Numbered from the stretch's first letter, positions 1 through 8,554 are shown. The stretch: 26,370 nt of DNA from JAPXSY01 sp034003585 (GCA_034003585.1 JAVEYH010000039.1:1-26370), one strand, 5' to 3'. Program-made: numbers and translations. Notes: generated by a model from the sequence alone, not told the origin.

Positions 1-1169
1 CGCAGGCTGCCCATGGTGCAGCCGTAGGCGGCTTTGAAGAGTTTGCAGAGGTGGTTGGCGCTCTGGAAACCGCAGCGGGCGGCAATTTCCGAGAAGGGCC
101 GGTCGGTCGAGGTGACCATGGCCCGGGCCGTGGTCATACGGACGCGGTGGATCTCCTGGTGGAGGGAATGCCCCATCGATTCCTTGAAACGGCTCTCCGC
201 CCAGCGGGGGGTGATGCCGAGGTGGTTGGCCACGTCGGAGACGCGTATGTTGAGCCCCGCGTTGATGCGGATGAACTCCAGCGCGCGAATGACCCATTTG
301 TCTGAGACGTACAGATCGGCGGTAGAGGCACGTTCGACGATCTCCGTGGGGCCGTAGCGCACGGTGCGCCCAGGACGATCCGCGCCCTGCATCAGGCGGT
401 CGAGCAGTTGGGCCGCCTCGTACCCGGCCTTTTCGTCGTCGACCGCAATGCTGGAGAGCGGGGGAAGGCAGGTCTCGCAGATCAGCGCGTCGTTGTTGAC
501 ACCCAGCACGGCGGCCTCGTAGGGCACGGCGATGCCGGCGATCAGGCAGGCGTCGAGCACCTGCCGCGCGCGGCTATCGTTGGCCGCGAAAAGGGCCAAC
601 GGTTTCGAAAGCTTCCGCAGCCAGGCGCAGAGGCGAGGGCGTTCGGCGGACCAGCTTTGTTTGCCGGGCGGCGGTGGAGGATAGACGTGGCACGCCGCGC
701 CAGCTTTGGCTAGGCGCGCGGTGAAGGCCTCGCGCCGCCAACACGACCAGTTGGGTTCCGACGGATGGCAGACGAAAGCGAAGGTTCGGGGCGTGCGTCC
801 GAGAAAGTATTCGGCGGCCAGCGTGGCGATGGCGTTCGAGTCGAACTGGATGCGACTGTAACGCGCGAGCGGATGGTTGGTTTTGAGGTAGGCGTCGGGC
901 GGGTTGAACAACACGGCGGGAAGACGGGATGCGACGATCGCCTTCGCGGCGGTGTCGTTCGGTACGCGGGCGATGATGCCGTCCCCTTTCCAGACGCGCA
1001 TGTCGGGGACGTGCTGGTCACCCGCACCGCCCTCGGCGAGATTGAGGCTCCACGGACCATAGGCGCGGACGTAGTTGAAGACGCCCTGAAGCATCGCGCG
1101 TGAAACGCCGTGCGACGACTCAAGCAGAACCGCCACCTGCGGCATGCGCTTCTGGGTTATCCGCTTCAT
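1..1169 (-). CDS. XylR-like regulator: LacI-type sugar-sensor domain fused to AraC HTH (3' end cut by window edge)
   Basis: This is probably the local transcription regulator of the divergent glycan operon. Reading leftwards from ATG 1169 gives 389 codons with no stop. Residues 10-280 resemble a LacI/PurR-type periplasmic-binding fold: MPQVAVLLESS opening, LALFAANDSRARQVLDAC, AVLGVNNDALICE, then PPLSSIAVDDEKAGYEAA. Residues 288-389 are an AraC/XylS DNA-binding domain with both helix-turn-helices (VSDVANHLGITPRW and FSEIAARCGFQSANHLCKLF). This domain order is that of E. coli XylR, which binds xylose. Here the ligand is unknown and could be a rhamnose- or uronate-derived sugar. A second in-frame ATG lies at 1145. 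I prefer 1169, although neither has a Shine-Dalgarno, because a -10-like hexamer ends 8 bases upstream of 1169. Only the last few residues of the second HTH region should be missing. Family assignment is secure; specificity is inferred from position. Confidence 0.93.
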   Translation of the reverse strand, partial: MKRITQKRMPQVAVLLESSHGVSRAMLQGVFNYVRAYGPWSLNLAEGGAGDQHVPDMRVWKGDGIIARVPNDTAAKAIVASRLPAVLFNPPDAYLKTNHPLARYSRIQFDSNAIATLAAEYFLGRTPRTFAFVCHPSEPNWSCWRREAFTARLAKAGAACHVYPPPPPGKQSWSAERPRLCAWLRKLSKPLALFAANDSRARQVLDACLIAGIAVPYEAAVLGVNNDALICETCLPPLSSIAVDDEKAGYEAAQLLDRLMQGADRPGRTVRYGPTEIVERASTADLYVSDKWVIRALEFIRINAGLNIRVSDVANHLGITPRWAESRFKESMGHSLHQEIHRVRMTTARAMVTSTDRPFSEIAARCGFQSANHLCKLFKAAYGCTMGSL

Positions 1170-1179
1170 AATGAAAAAC

Positions 1180-1208
1180 TATATCGGCGGGAAACGTGGG
1201 AAACAAGC
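1180..1208 (-). promoter_or_regulatory. Candidate promoter of the XylR-like regulator
   Basis: On the minus strand TTGTTT is followed by a 17-base spacer and TATAGT. The -10-like hexamer ends 8 bases before ATG 1169, so transcription would start at or next to the start codon. The call rests on consensus resemblance only. Confidence 0.4.
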
Positions 1209-1214
1209 GGAAAC
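1189..1214. repeat. Three helically phased GGGAAAC-type direct repeats (candidate operator)
   Basis: On the plus strand GGGAAAC begins at 1189 and at 1198, and CGGAAAC places the same core at 1209, giving about 9-10 base spacing. The copies cover the -35 and spacer of the putative regulator promoter. A reverse-oriented GGTTCCC lies nearby at about 1238-1244. Direct repeats on one helix face are typical AraC-family targets, so these are candidate sites for the divergent regulator. Confidence 0.4.
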
Positions 1215-1254
1215 TGCCTTCCGAAAAGGACAAGTCAGGTTCCCGTTATCGCTA

Positions 1255-1283
1255 TTGGTGAACAAAAAAAGCATCGGTAAAGT
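1255..1283 (+). promoter_or_regulatory. Candidate promoter of the glycan operon
   Basis: TTGGTG, a 17-base A-rich spacer and TAAAGT lie 64 bases before the rhamnosidase start. The -35 match is weak (3 of 6), which would fit an activator-dependent promoter beside the AraC-type regulator. This is inferred from spacing and consensus only. Confidence 0.3.
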
Positions 1284-1346
1284 AAGACATGCAGACACCG
1301 GAGGTCTTCTGCCGGGAAGTTCGGAGAAAGAGAGCAGGGCAAACCG

Positions 1347-4300
1347 ATGGGAAAAACGATTCTTGTATCCGCGCTTTGTTTCTGGGGGATCAGGTGTGCG
1401 GCGTTGTCGCCCATCGGGTTGACTTGCGAATATCGGGTCGAGCCGGCTTGCATCGACGCGGTACCGCCACGATTGTCCTGGATCCTTACGGATACCTGTC
1501 GCGGAGCATGCCAGACAGCCTATCGCGTGCTGGTGGCTTCGTCAGAAGAGAAACTGAAAGCCGACGAGGGGGATCTCTGGGACAGCGGACAAGTCGTGTC
1601 GGACGAGACCGTCGGGATCGCCTATGCCGGAAGGCGGCTTTCGAGCCGACAGTCATGTTGGTGGAAAGTGAGAGTTTGGGGCCGGGACGGGGTCGAATCA
1701 GGATGGAGCCCGTCGTCGCGTTGGGCCATGGGGCTCTTGGACCGTTCCGATTGGCAGGCCAAATGGGTCAGCCCTTCGCCGGTCGAGCCTGTGACGGCGC
1801 CCCACTTCGGTTATCGGAGTTTGAAGGCCGGTTCCGGCGAGACCGTCAAATGGGTGCAGATCGATCTGGGAAGCCGGCGGACCGTGGACTCCGTTCGCCT
1901 TTGGGGAGCTTGGCCGGTCGACGGCAGCCGATTTCCCGGCGACGGGTTTCCGTTACGGTTCAGAATCGACTTTTCTGACGAACCGACCTTCTCCGCTTCG
2001 GAAACGGCGGCGGACCTTACCGGGTCCGACCTGCCTAACCCGGAAAAGAAACCGGTGAGGGTGCCGTGTGTCGCAGCGAAAACGCGTTATGTGAGGTTGA
2101 CAGCGACGCGGCTATGTGGCGAACGGACCGTTCAGTGGGATGAACAGACAGGAGCCTATGTCCCCAGACCGGCAACAGCGAACGGGAAAGGGCAGCCGGA
2201 AGGGTGGACTCTGGCTCTGGCGGAGTTTGAGGTGTTTGCCTCTGGAACCAATGTTGCAAGGGGATGTGCCGTCACCGCGTCGGATTCACAGGAGAGTCCG
2301 GTGGTTGGCTGGTCCAAGTCCTTTCTGACCGATGGGCGGACGGAGGGGGATCTGGGCGGATCGCGCCGGCATCGTCCGGTAACCCTGCTCCGCCGTGAGT
2401 TCCGGGTGAAACGCCCGGTGCGGCGGGCGATCCTCCGCTCCTCGGCGCTGGGTTGCTATGAAGCCCATGTGAACGGGAACCGGGCCGGTGACGACGAATT
2501 GGTGCCGGGAATCACCTTCAATGACCGGCGTAGCCTGTATCAGACATACGATGTGACCGGGTTGATTCAGGCGGGGGATAACGCGGTGGGCGTCATGTTG
2601 GCGGACGGGTGGCGCGGTGCCCGTCCGATCATGGATACGCGGAATTCAGCCAAGCGCTTCCGCTTCAACGACCGGCCGTTCGTGACACAGTTCGGCGAAA
2701 GGTGGTTTGTGGGGCAACTGGAACTGACCTACGCGGACGGCTCACGCGAGATCATCGGCACGGACCGGTCGTGGCTGTGCTGCGGCGACGGGCCGATGCG
2801 TCGGGCCTCGATGCCCGACGGGCTGATCTACGATGCCCGCAAGGAGATTGCGGGTTGGGATGGCGCGGCACCGGTTGACCGCAAGGTGTGGGGCGACAGA
2901 TTGACCGAAGCCGAGATCGATTCGAAGCCGCAACTGTCGGCGCAGGCCATGCCGCCGATCCGCGTGTGGCAGATGGTGAAGCCGATCGGGCGCACCGAAC
3001 CGAAGCCGGGGCACGTTGTGTTCGATTTCGGGCAGAACATCGCGGGCGTCTGCCGGCTGACCGTTGCCGGGGCTGCCGGAACGACGATTACGCTGCGGCA
3101 CGCCGAAACGCTGCGGCCTGACGGAACGCTCGACGTGAAGTTTCTGAAAGGGGCTTACAACAATCGTGACCGGTACACGCTTGCCGGGCGCGGCGCGGAG
3201 ACATTGGAAGCGAAATTCACCTATCATGGCTTCCGATATGTGGAGATTAGCGGTATGTCATCGTTTGAGGCGATCCGCGATCTGACCGCTTTGGCGTTCG
3301 GCAGCGATGTGCGGAAGACGACAACGCTGACGGCTTCCGATCCGAAGATTAAGGCACTTGGCACGATCATCGACCGCACCTACCGCTCCAACATGATGGG
3401 GTTGATCGTGGACGTGGCGGGACGGGACGAGCGGATGCCCTTTCTGGGCGATTGTTTTACGGATGAGATTCAGTCGTTGGCCTATCTGTACGATTTTGCC
3501 GCTTTCGGTGCCCACGAAAACCGGGAGATCGTCGACCTCTCGGGATCCAACGGATACCCGTGGCTCGCTTTGAAATGGCGTCCTGAAGCCGAAACGCCTG
3601 CCGAGGCGGGGTGGACCGACGCGAGCGTGACCACGCCATGGTTCCTTTGGGTTCATTACGCAGACCGCCGGGCGTTGGAGGTGGCGTATCCCGGTGCGGC
3701 TCGGTTCATGGACACGATCCTGCGAGAGAACCCCGGGCATCTGCCGGAGAGGCTGTACAAAGCCAAATTCGGAGACTGGCTCAGCGATACCCGCAAACGC
3801 ATGCCGGACGAGGTGTTCGCGGCGGCCTTCTGGGCGTATTCGGCCGATCTGGTCGCGCAGATGGCGCAGGCGCTGGGTAAAAGGGAGGATGCCCGGCGCT
3901 ATGGCGCGCTGCGCGATGAGGTCCGCACGGCACTCGTCAAGGCGTATGTCGCGGCAGACGGCACGGTGCGCGGCGACAATCAGTCGTCCTATGGCATGAC
4001 GCTCGGTATGGGCCATCTGCCGGGCGAGCTGCGAGAACGGGCGGAGAAGCGGCTGCTACGGGCATTCGAAGTGTATCCCAGAGGCTTGTCATCGGGTACG
4101 ATCACCACGACCTACCTCCTCAATGCGTTGTCCGAAATGGGGCAGCACGATTTGGCCTATCGCCGGGTGATGCGACCGACGGGGCGCTCTTACGGCGCGA
4201 TGCTCGAATCCGGCGCGACTGCGATGCGGGAAGCTTTTGACGGCGCGGGCGGCGGGCTGAACCATCTGGGTATGAACTCGGTTTTCGGATGGATGATGGC

Positions 4301-4670
4301 TTATGTGGCAGGCATCCGTCCGGACCCGGATAACCCCGGTTACAAGCACTTTTTCGTCGGGCCGAAACCGGGAGGTGATCTCACATGGGTCAGAGCGCGG
4401 TACGATTCGGTGCGCGGGAGGATCGTCAGTGACTGGAAGATTCGGGACGGACTGTTCACGCTGCGGGTCGTGGTCCCTGCAAACACGACAGCGACCGTCT
4501 TGGTTCCGATTGGAAAATCTCCCTCCGTTACGGAAAGCGGTATGGCTGCCGGGAAAGCGGTCGGCGTAACGGCTTGCGGTCTGGAAAACGGGTGCGCGCG
4601 TTTTAAAGTTGAAGCAGGGGAGTATCGGTTTGAAAGTGTTCTGAATTCAAAAGAAAGGGATACGTTATGA
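1347..4670 (+). CDS. Secreted alpha-L-rhamnosidase, GH78, with inserted discoidin-like module
   Basis: Predicted to hydrolyse terminal alpha-L-rhamnosyl residues from a polysaccharide or oligosaccharide outside the cytoplasm. The 1107-residue product starts with a short signal peptide (cleavage plausible near residue 19). Next comes an Ig-like domain (about 20-140; PPRLSWIL and SCWWKVRVW are typical), then an unusual insertion at about 150-310 with F5/8-type C features (QIDLGSRRTVDSVRLW, RYVRLTATRL, NVARGCAVTASDS). The Bac_rhamnosid N-terminal sandwich follows at about 345-510 (YEAHVNGNRAGDDELVPG) and a concanavalin-like domain at about 555-635 (FDFGQNIAGVCRL). The (alpha/alpha)6 catalytic barrel follows. 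The acidic motif D689-x4-D694-E695-R...G701-D702 matches the GH78 catalytic signature. The Shine-Dalgarno is weak (CAGGG near 1335). It is first in the operon and overlaps the next gene by ATGA. Family assignment is strong; substrate is inferred. Confidence 0.93.
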   Translation: MGKTILVSALCFWGIRCAALSPIGLTCEYRVEPACIDAVPPRLSWILTDTCRGACQTAYRVLVASSEEKLKADEGDLWDSGQVVSDETVGIAYAGRRLSSRQSCWWKVRVWGRDGVESGWSPSSRWAMGLLDRSDWQAKWVSPSPVEPVTAPHFGYRSLKAGSGETVKWVQIDLGSRRTVDSVRLWGAWPVDGSRFPGDGFPLRFRIDFSDEPTFSASETAADLTGSDLPNPEKKPVRVPCVAAKTRYVRLTATRLCGERTVQWDEQTGAYVPRPATANGKGQPEGWTLALAEFEVFASGTNVARGCAVTASDSQESPVVGWSKSFLTDGRTEGDLGGSRRHRPVTLLRREFRVKRPVRRAILRSSALGCYEAHVNGNRAGDDELVPGITFNDRRSLYQTYDVTGLIQAGDNAVGVMLADGWRGARPIMDTRNSAKRFRFNDRPFVTQFGERWFVGQLELTYADGSREIIGTDRSWLCCGDGPMRRASMPDGLIYDARKEIAGWDGAAPVDRKVWGDRLTEAEIDSKPQLSAQAMPPIRVWQMVKPIGRTEPKPGHVVFDFGQNIAGVCRLTVAGAAGTTITLRHAETLRPDGTLDVKFLKGAYNNRDRYTLAGRGAETLEAKFTYHGFRYVEISGMSSFEAIRDLTALAFGSDVRKTTTLTASDPKIKALGTIIDRTYRSNMMGLIVDVAGRDERMPFLGDCFTDEIQSLAYLYDFAAFGAHENREIVDLSGSNGYPWLALKWRPEAETPAEAGWTDASVTTPWFLWVHYADRRALEVAYPGAARFMDTILRENPGHLPERLYKAKFGDWLSDTRKRMPDEVFAAAFWAYSADLVAQMAQALGKREDARRYGALRDEVRTALVKAYVAADGTVRGDNQSSYGMTLGMGHLPGELRERAEKRLLRAFEVYPRGLSSGTITTTYLLNALSEMGQHDLAYRRVMRPTGRSYGAMLESGATAMREAFDGAGGGLNHLGMNSVFGWMMAYVAGIRPDPDNPGYKHFFVGPKPGGDLTWVRARYDSVRGRIVSDWKIRDGLFTLRVVVPANTTATVLVPIGKSPSVTESGMAAGKAVGVTACGLENGCARFKVEAGEYRFESVLNSKERDTL

Positions 4671-6676
4671 AACGGTTCAAATCAGGCAGTCGGGCTTGGT
4701 TGGCGGTCTTGGTTGGGGTTGTGGGTGTAGGTCATGCCGCCACGGTGGAATGGATCGGCGCGGCGGGCGAGGAGGGCGGCTGGACGAATACGGCCAACTG
4801 GAATGGCGGTGCGCTTCCGGGCGGCGGCGACACGGCACGCATTTCCAACGGGGGAATCGCGGCGCTCGATTCGGATTTGTCGTCCGGTGTGAATCCCGCG
4901 CTTCAGCTCTCGAACGGCAGTACGTTGCGCGTCCGGGACGGGGCGGCGACGACCAACATGACGGTCTCCCTTTACGAATCGAACATCGAAATCTCGGGTG
5001 GCATGCTCCACATGCCCTACGATACGGTTTCGACTTTGGGGGCACGGGGGACAAACCGGATCATGATGACAGGCGGTGTTCTGTCGGGGACCGTGCGATA
5101 TGCCAACGCTGCCGATGTGGACACCACTCTTTTCCTTTCAAACGGAACCGTTGTTTCCGAGCATTACGATGCTTACCACGGCGGCGCGGGAGGAACCGCG
5201 ACCGTTATTCAAGAGGGCGGATACCACGGCTGGCGGTTGATTCTCGGCGGGAGCAGCGGCGGGACAGGACGGTATTTTCTGAACGAAGGAGAACTGTATG
5301 CCCCATATCCGTTTATTGGAAGGAATGGGGCCGGTTACCTGGAAATGGGTCCGAAAGGGAGGATCACGTTGGGGGGGCGGAACGGAACGGAGTCGATCTA
5401 TCTCGCGAATGGGGACAATTCGGCGGGAACGGTTGTTCTCAATCACGTCACCAATAATCTTGCGGAAAACGGCGTTCTCCGGAACACGTTCGGACCATTA
5501 AGATTGTATTCGAGTACCGGCAACTCGCGCAATGCTTCTGCGGCGATCATATTCAACCACTGCCAGTTGACGTTGACGAATGCCATCACCTTGAATAAGG
5601 CCCACGACAGCCGGATGGATCTGGTGGTCAACGGCGGCCTGCTCGCGCTCTGTGACACGCAGGGAAACCTGACGACGTTCGCATGGCCGGCCAGCGGTTC
5701 GAGCAATGCGGTGGCGACGGTGACCGTCACAAATGGCGCGTCCTTTTCGGCAGGCATCTTGAATATGTATTCGGGGGGGAAGCTGGTCAATGCGGGTGGG
5801 AATGTCACCGTTGATCCTTTTACGTTTAAAAGTTATTCGACCAATACGGTCGTCGACCTGTTGGCCGGCAGCATGACGGTCGCGAGCCAGATCCAGATTG
5901 GAAATACGCGGGCAGCGGAATTTCGCATGCGGGACGGTCATGCGTTGCAACTATCGGAATTCAAGGACACGACGGGGACCCAGACAAATGAGTTTTTGCT
6001 GACTTACGTTTTGCGCAAAAAACCGGTGTGGCAGATTCCGCTCACGTTTACGGGGACGACCGCACGTCGGATCGGCCACCTCCGTGTCGCGTTGGAGGGC
6101 GGGGTTCTGCTGGCAGATACCAATGCCTGTGTTGTGGCCGAAACGCTGAATTCTGATTTCTGGGGGAATAACCCCTTTACATCGGTACCGGATCCGAATT
6201 TGTGGCTTGAGGCGAGGTCGGGCACGAAGCAGTCGATTGTCTCGCTGTCGGCGTCAGGCAACAAGGGTGAACTGGATATGGAGGGCGTGCGGTCGGCTTC
6301 GTTCGGTCCCGCGGCGATGGGCTATGTCTCCCTTTCCAACGTTGATACGCGGCGGCTCGTCGACCTCACGATCCGGTTACATGTCGAGCCGCAGGGGGAA
6401 ACGACGTTGGCGGACATCGTCGCGGGCTTTGTGTCGGCGGGATACACGAACTCGGTTGCGGTGACGGGGGATGACGGATGTAATATGACGCTGGCGATTC
6501 CGGCGGCCGCGGTATACGACACGAAAGGGCCGGCGTCGGAATCCTACTTTGTTTGGGATTTCACAAGAACGGCGATTCAAAGCATCGATGCCACAACGAC
6601 CAACGCGCTCGTGAGTCAGGTCTGCGTGGCCTATACCAAGCTGCCGCCCGAGGGGACGCTGATTCGCGTTCAGTAA
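4667..6676 (+). CDS. Secreted beta-strand-repeat (beta-helix-like) protein of unknown function
   Basis: I recognise no catalytic family. The 669-residue product has a signal peptide (MKRFKSGSR basic start, hydrophobic stretch, likely cleavage after GHA at about residue 24). The N-terminus (WTNTANWNGGALPGGGDTA) is the type seen at the front of autotransporter-like and PVC surface proteins. The rest is Gly/Asn/Thr-rich with repeated strand-turn units (NGSTLRVRDG, GGMLHMP, NGTVVSE, GGLLALCDTQGN, NAGGNVTVD, MRDGHALQLS), typical of a right-handed beta-helix. Neither a C-terminal autotransporter barrel nor a PEP-CTERM tail was seen; it ends in LPPEGTLIRVQ. Its ATG overlaps the rhamnosidase stop (ATGA), so translation is probably coupled. 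A role in binding, presenting or shielding the glycan is possible but unproven. Confidence 0.85.
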   Translation: MKRFKSGSRAWLAVLVGVVGVGHAATVEWIGAAGEEGGWTNTANWNGGALPGGGDTARISNGGIAALDSDLSSGVNPALQLSNGSTLRVRDGAATTNMTVSLYESNIEISGGMLHMPYDTVSTLGARGTNRIMMTGGVLSGTVRYANAADVDTTLFLSNGTVVSEHYDAYHGGAGGTATVIQEGGYHGWRLILGGSSGGTGRYFLNEGELYAPYPFIGRNGAGYLEMGPKGRITLGGRNGTESIYLANGDNSAGTVVLNHVTNNLAENGVLRNTFGPLRLYSSTGNSRNASAAIIFNHCQLTLTNAITLNKAHDSRMDLVVNGGLLALCDTQGNLTTFAWPASGSSNAVATVTVTNGASFSAGILNMYSGGKLVNAGGNVTVDPFTFKSYSTNTVVDLLAGSMTVASQIQIGNTRAAEFRMRDGHALQLSEFKDTTGTQTNEFLLTYVLRKKPVWQIPLTFTGTTARRIGHLRVALEGGVLLADTNACVVAETLNSDFWGNNPFTSVPDPNLWLEARSGTKQSIVSLSASGNKGELDMEGVRSASFGPAAMGYVSLSNVDTRRLVDLTIRLHVEPQGETTLADIVAGFVSAGYTNSVAVTGDDGCNMTLAIPAAAVYDTKGPASESYFVWDFTRTAIQSIDATTTNALVSQVCVAYTKLPPEGTLIRVQ

Positions 6677-6724
6677 CCGTAAGGGGTATCGTGTTTACAT
6701 GGCGGGGCAGGAGGAGAGAAGCGG

Positions 6725-8191
6725 ATGAGGGTACAGTTGTGCGGAGCGGTTTTTTTATGTGTCGGCGTATGGGGTGGCTTCGTAGCCGGGGGAGAGACGG
6801 AGACGAAACACAAAAGCGTGACGTGGGAGACGTTGAACCAAAACGGGGTTGCACTCACGACGATCGGAACCCTGGTGACTCCGCACGCGCGGGACATTGT
6901 TGCCTCGCCGTGGTCGGTCGGGTGCGAGACGCTGGACCGCGACTATGCCGATTTCAAGGCGTATAAGGAGTTCGTGGGCGAGCTGGGCGTCAAACATGCC
7001 CGGCTGCAGAGCGGCTGGGCCAAGACCGAAAAAACGAAAGGCGTTTATGATTTCGCGTGGTTGGATGCCATCGTGGACGGATTGAAAGAACAGGGTGTCG
7101 AACCGTGGATCTGCCTGTGTTATGGCAACCCCCTCTACAAGTCCAACACGGGGTTGGGGGCGGAACTCTTCACGGATGAGGCGACCATGGCCGGGTGGAC
7201 GAACTATGTCGCGGCGACCGTCGCGCAGTATAAGGATACGGTGACGGAATGGGAGATCTGGAACGAGCCCAGGCATTCAGCGGACCCGGAAGCGTATGCC
7301 AACCTCCTGATTCAGACGGCCCGGACGATCCGGAAAATCCAGCCGGACGCCACACTGATGGGGTTTACGGTACACGGCGGTTTTACGGGAGGCGCACTCA
7401 AGTTCCCTCGCGCCGTCTTTGGGATTCTTCAAGAGAAGAAGGCGTTAGACCTCCTCGATTATGTGACCTATCACCCGTATACGCCGAACCCGGACGCCTT
7501 TTATTCAACGATGAGTCAATTGGAAGGTCTGGTCAAGTCTTACAGTCCGCGTCTCAAGCTTTACCAGGGTGAAAGCGGTTGTCCGGCCACTTTGCTGTGG
7601 GCGTTTGCGATGTGCAATCTTCCCTGGACCGAATACAGCCAGGCGAAATGGGTCGCGCGCCGGATGGCCGGCGACGCAGCCCGCGGCATCCGGTCGTCGA
7701 TCTTCACGATCATCGATGTGAATTATGGCTTTTTCCTGAACGAAAAAGGGCTGATTCGGGCCGATCTCAAGAAACAGGTCGTGTACCGGCGTCCGGCTTA
7801 TTATGCGGTCCGCAACATGGCGACCTTTTTTGACAGTGCGGTTCGGCCGACAGGCTTGCTGGCATACGAGTCGGATACGGAACGTGAGATGGAAGTGGCC
7901 GGGTTCAGAAAAGACGACAAGCCGTTGGTTTTGGTATGGTACAAAAACTCTGTTCCAGACAGCGCGTTACAGCGGGATTCCATCCGGTTGACGATTCGAA
8001 ACGTTGTTTTCAATGATCCGGTCTATGTTGACATGATAACGGGGAAGGTCTATACGTTGGACGCGGATTGTGTTTCGGTGTCGCACGGCAACACGACGTT
8101 TTCGGGCTTGCCCATGTGGGATGCGCCCGTGCTGTTGGCGGAGCGGGGACAAGTTTCTTTCGGGTCGGAAAAAAATACGGGAGAGAACTGA
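6725..8191 (+). CDS. Secreted clan GH-A glycoside hydrolase (GH39/GH5-like, exact family unassigned)
   Basis: Probably a retaining glycosidase acting outside the cytoplasm. The 488-residue product begins with a hydrophobic signal peptide (about residues 1-22), followed by a TIM barrel. The clan GH-A acid/base is visible as E181 in VTEWEIWNEPRH, and the likely nucleophile is E283 in LKLYQGESGCPA. Supporting segments include GVKHARLQSGWAKTEK near residue 88, the barrel strand YVTYHPYTPNPDAF near 247, and GIRSSIFTIIDVNYGFF late in the barrel. A small beta-sandwich tail follows from about residue 385. The start has a good Shine-Dalgarno (AGGAGGAG, 6709-6716). It lies 48 bases after the beta-helix gene in the same operon. 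The layout recalls GH39 xylosidase-like or GH5-like enzymes; specificity cannot be read from sequence. Confidence 0.85.
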   Translation: MRVQLCGAVFLCVGVWGGFVAGGETETKHKSVTWETLNQNGVALTTIGTLVTPHARDIVASPWSVGCETLDRDYADFKAYKEFVGELGVKHARLQSGWAKTEKTKGVYDFAWLDAIVDGLKEQGVEPWICLCYGNPLYKSNTGLGAELFTDEATMAGWTNYVAATVAQYKDTVTEWEIWNEPRHSADPEAYANLLIQTARTIRKIQPDATLMGFTVHGGFTGGALKFPRAVFGILQEKKALDLLDYVTYHPYTPNPDAFYSTMSQLEGLVKSYSPRLKLYQGESGCPATLLWAFAMCNLPWTEYSQAKWVARRMAGDAARGIRSSIFTIIDVNYGFFLNEKGLIRADLKKQVVYRRPAYYAVRNMATFFDSAVRPTGLLAYESDTEREMEVAGFRKDDKPLVLVWYKNSVPDSALQRDSIRLTIRNVVFNDPVYVDMITGKVYTLDADCVSVSHGNTTFSGLPMWDAPVLLAERGQVSFGSEKNTGEN

Positions 8192-8222
8192 GTTGGGATG
8201 TGGAATGTTACGGAAGAAGCAC

Positions 8223-8554
8223 ATGAAAAATCCACTTGTGATGATGCTTTGTCTGCTTGCGGTCTTCCGGGGCAGTGCGGTGATTACGCCGAATCAATTT
8301 GAAAAGGTTCCGACAGCGACCGGATCGAAGCGGCCATTGCCAAAGCGGTGGAGACGGGGGAGCGGTCGATTGAGGAAAATCAGAACATCCATGTTTTGGG
8401 TGTTGGTCAAGCCATGTTCAGCGGGGGTGCCGGAGAGTATTTTCCCATAAACGGCGATATGAACGGTTGGGAGGCTATCGGCATTTTGTTCTGCAACGTA
8501 AAGCATTTTTCGGTTGAAAGATTCGGTCAGAGGAAACAGTGGGCACAACGATGA
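8223..8554 (+). pseudogene. Decayed remnant of a secreted parallel beta-helix (pectin-lyase-fold) protein
   Basis: The frame from ATG 8223 starts like an exported protein (MKNPLVMMLCLLAVFRGSAV, then ITPNQFEK). It then loses its sense at the A-run 8302-8305. The continuation is in another frame from 8303: KGSDSDRIEAAIAKAVETGE, then NIHVLGVGQAMFSGGAGEYF, and WEAIGILFCNVKHFSVERF, ending at TGA 8552-8554. Restoring one A would read ...FEKGSDSDRIEAA, the usual start of pectin-lyase-fold glycan enzymes. The step from GERSIEEN straight to NIHVLGVG, and the abrupt end after FSVERF, suggest that middle and C-terminal parts were deleted. The remnant's stop overlaps the symporter ATG (ATGA), so its translation could still be coupled. 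Decay is clear from the frameshift; the deletions are inferred from memory of the family layout. Confidence 0.72.

Noticed and set aside
8070..8450. A 126-codon frame spanning the end of the GH-A gene and the pseudogene
   Set aside because: Its first part is out of frame with the glycosidase and the end runs through the frameshift; only the stretch from 8223 carries a meaningful signal peptide.
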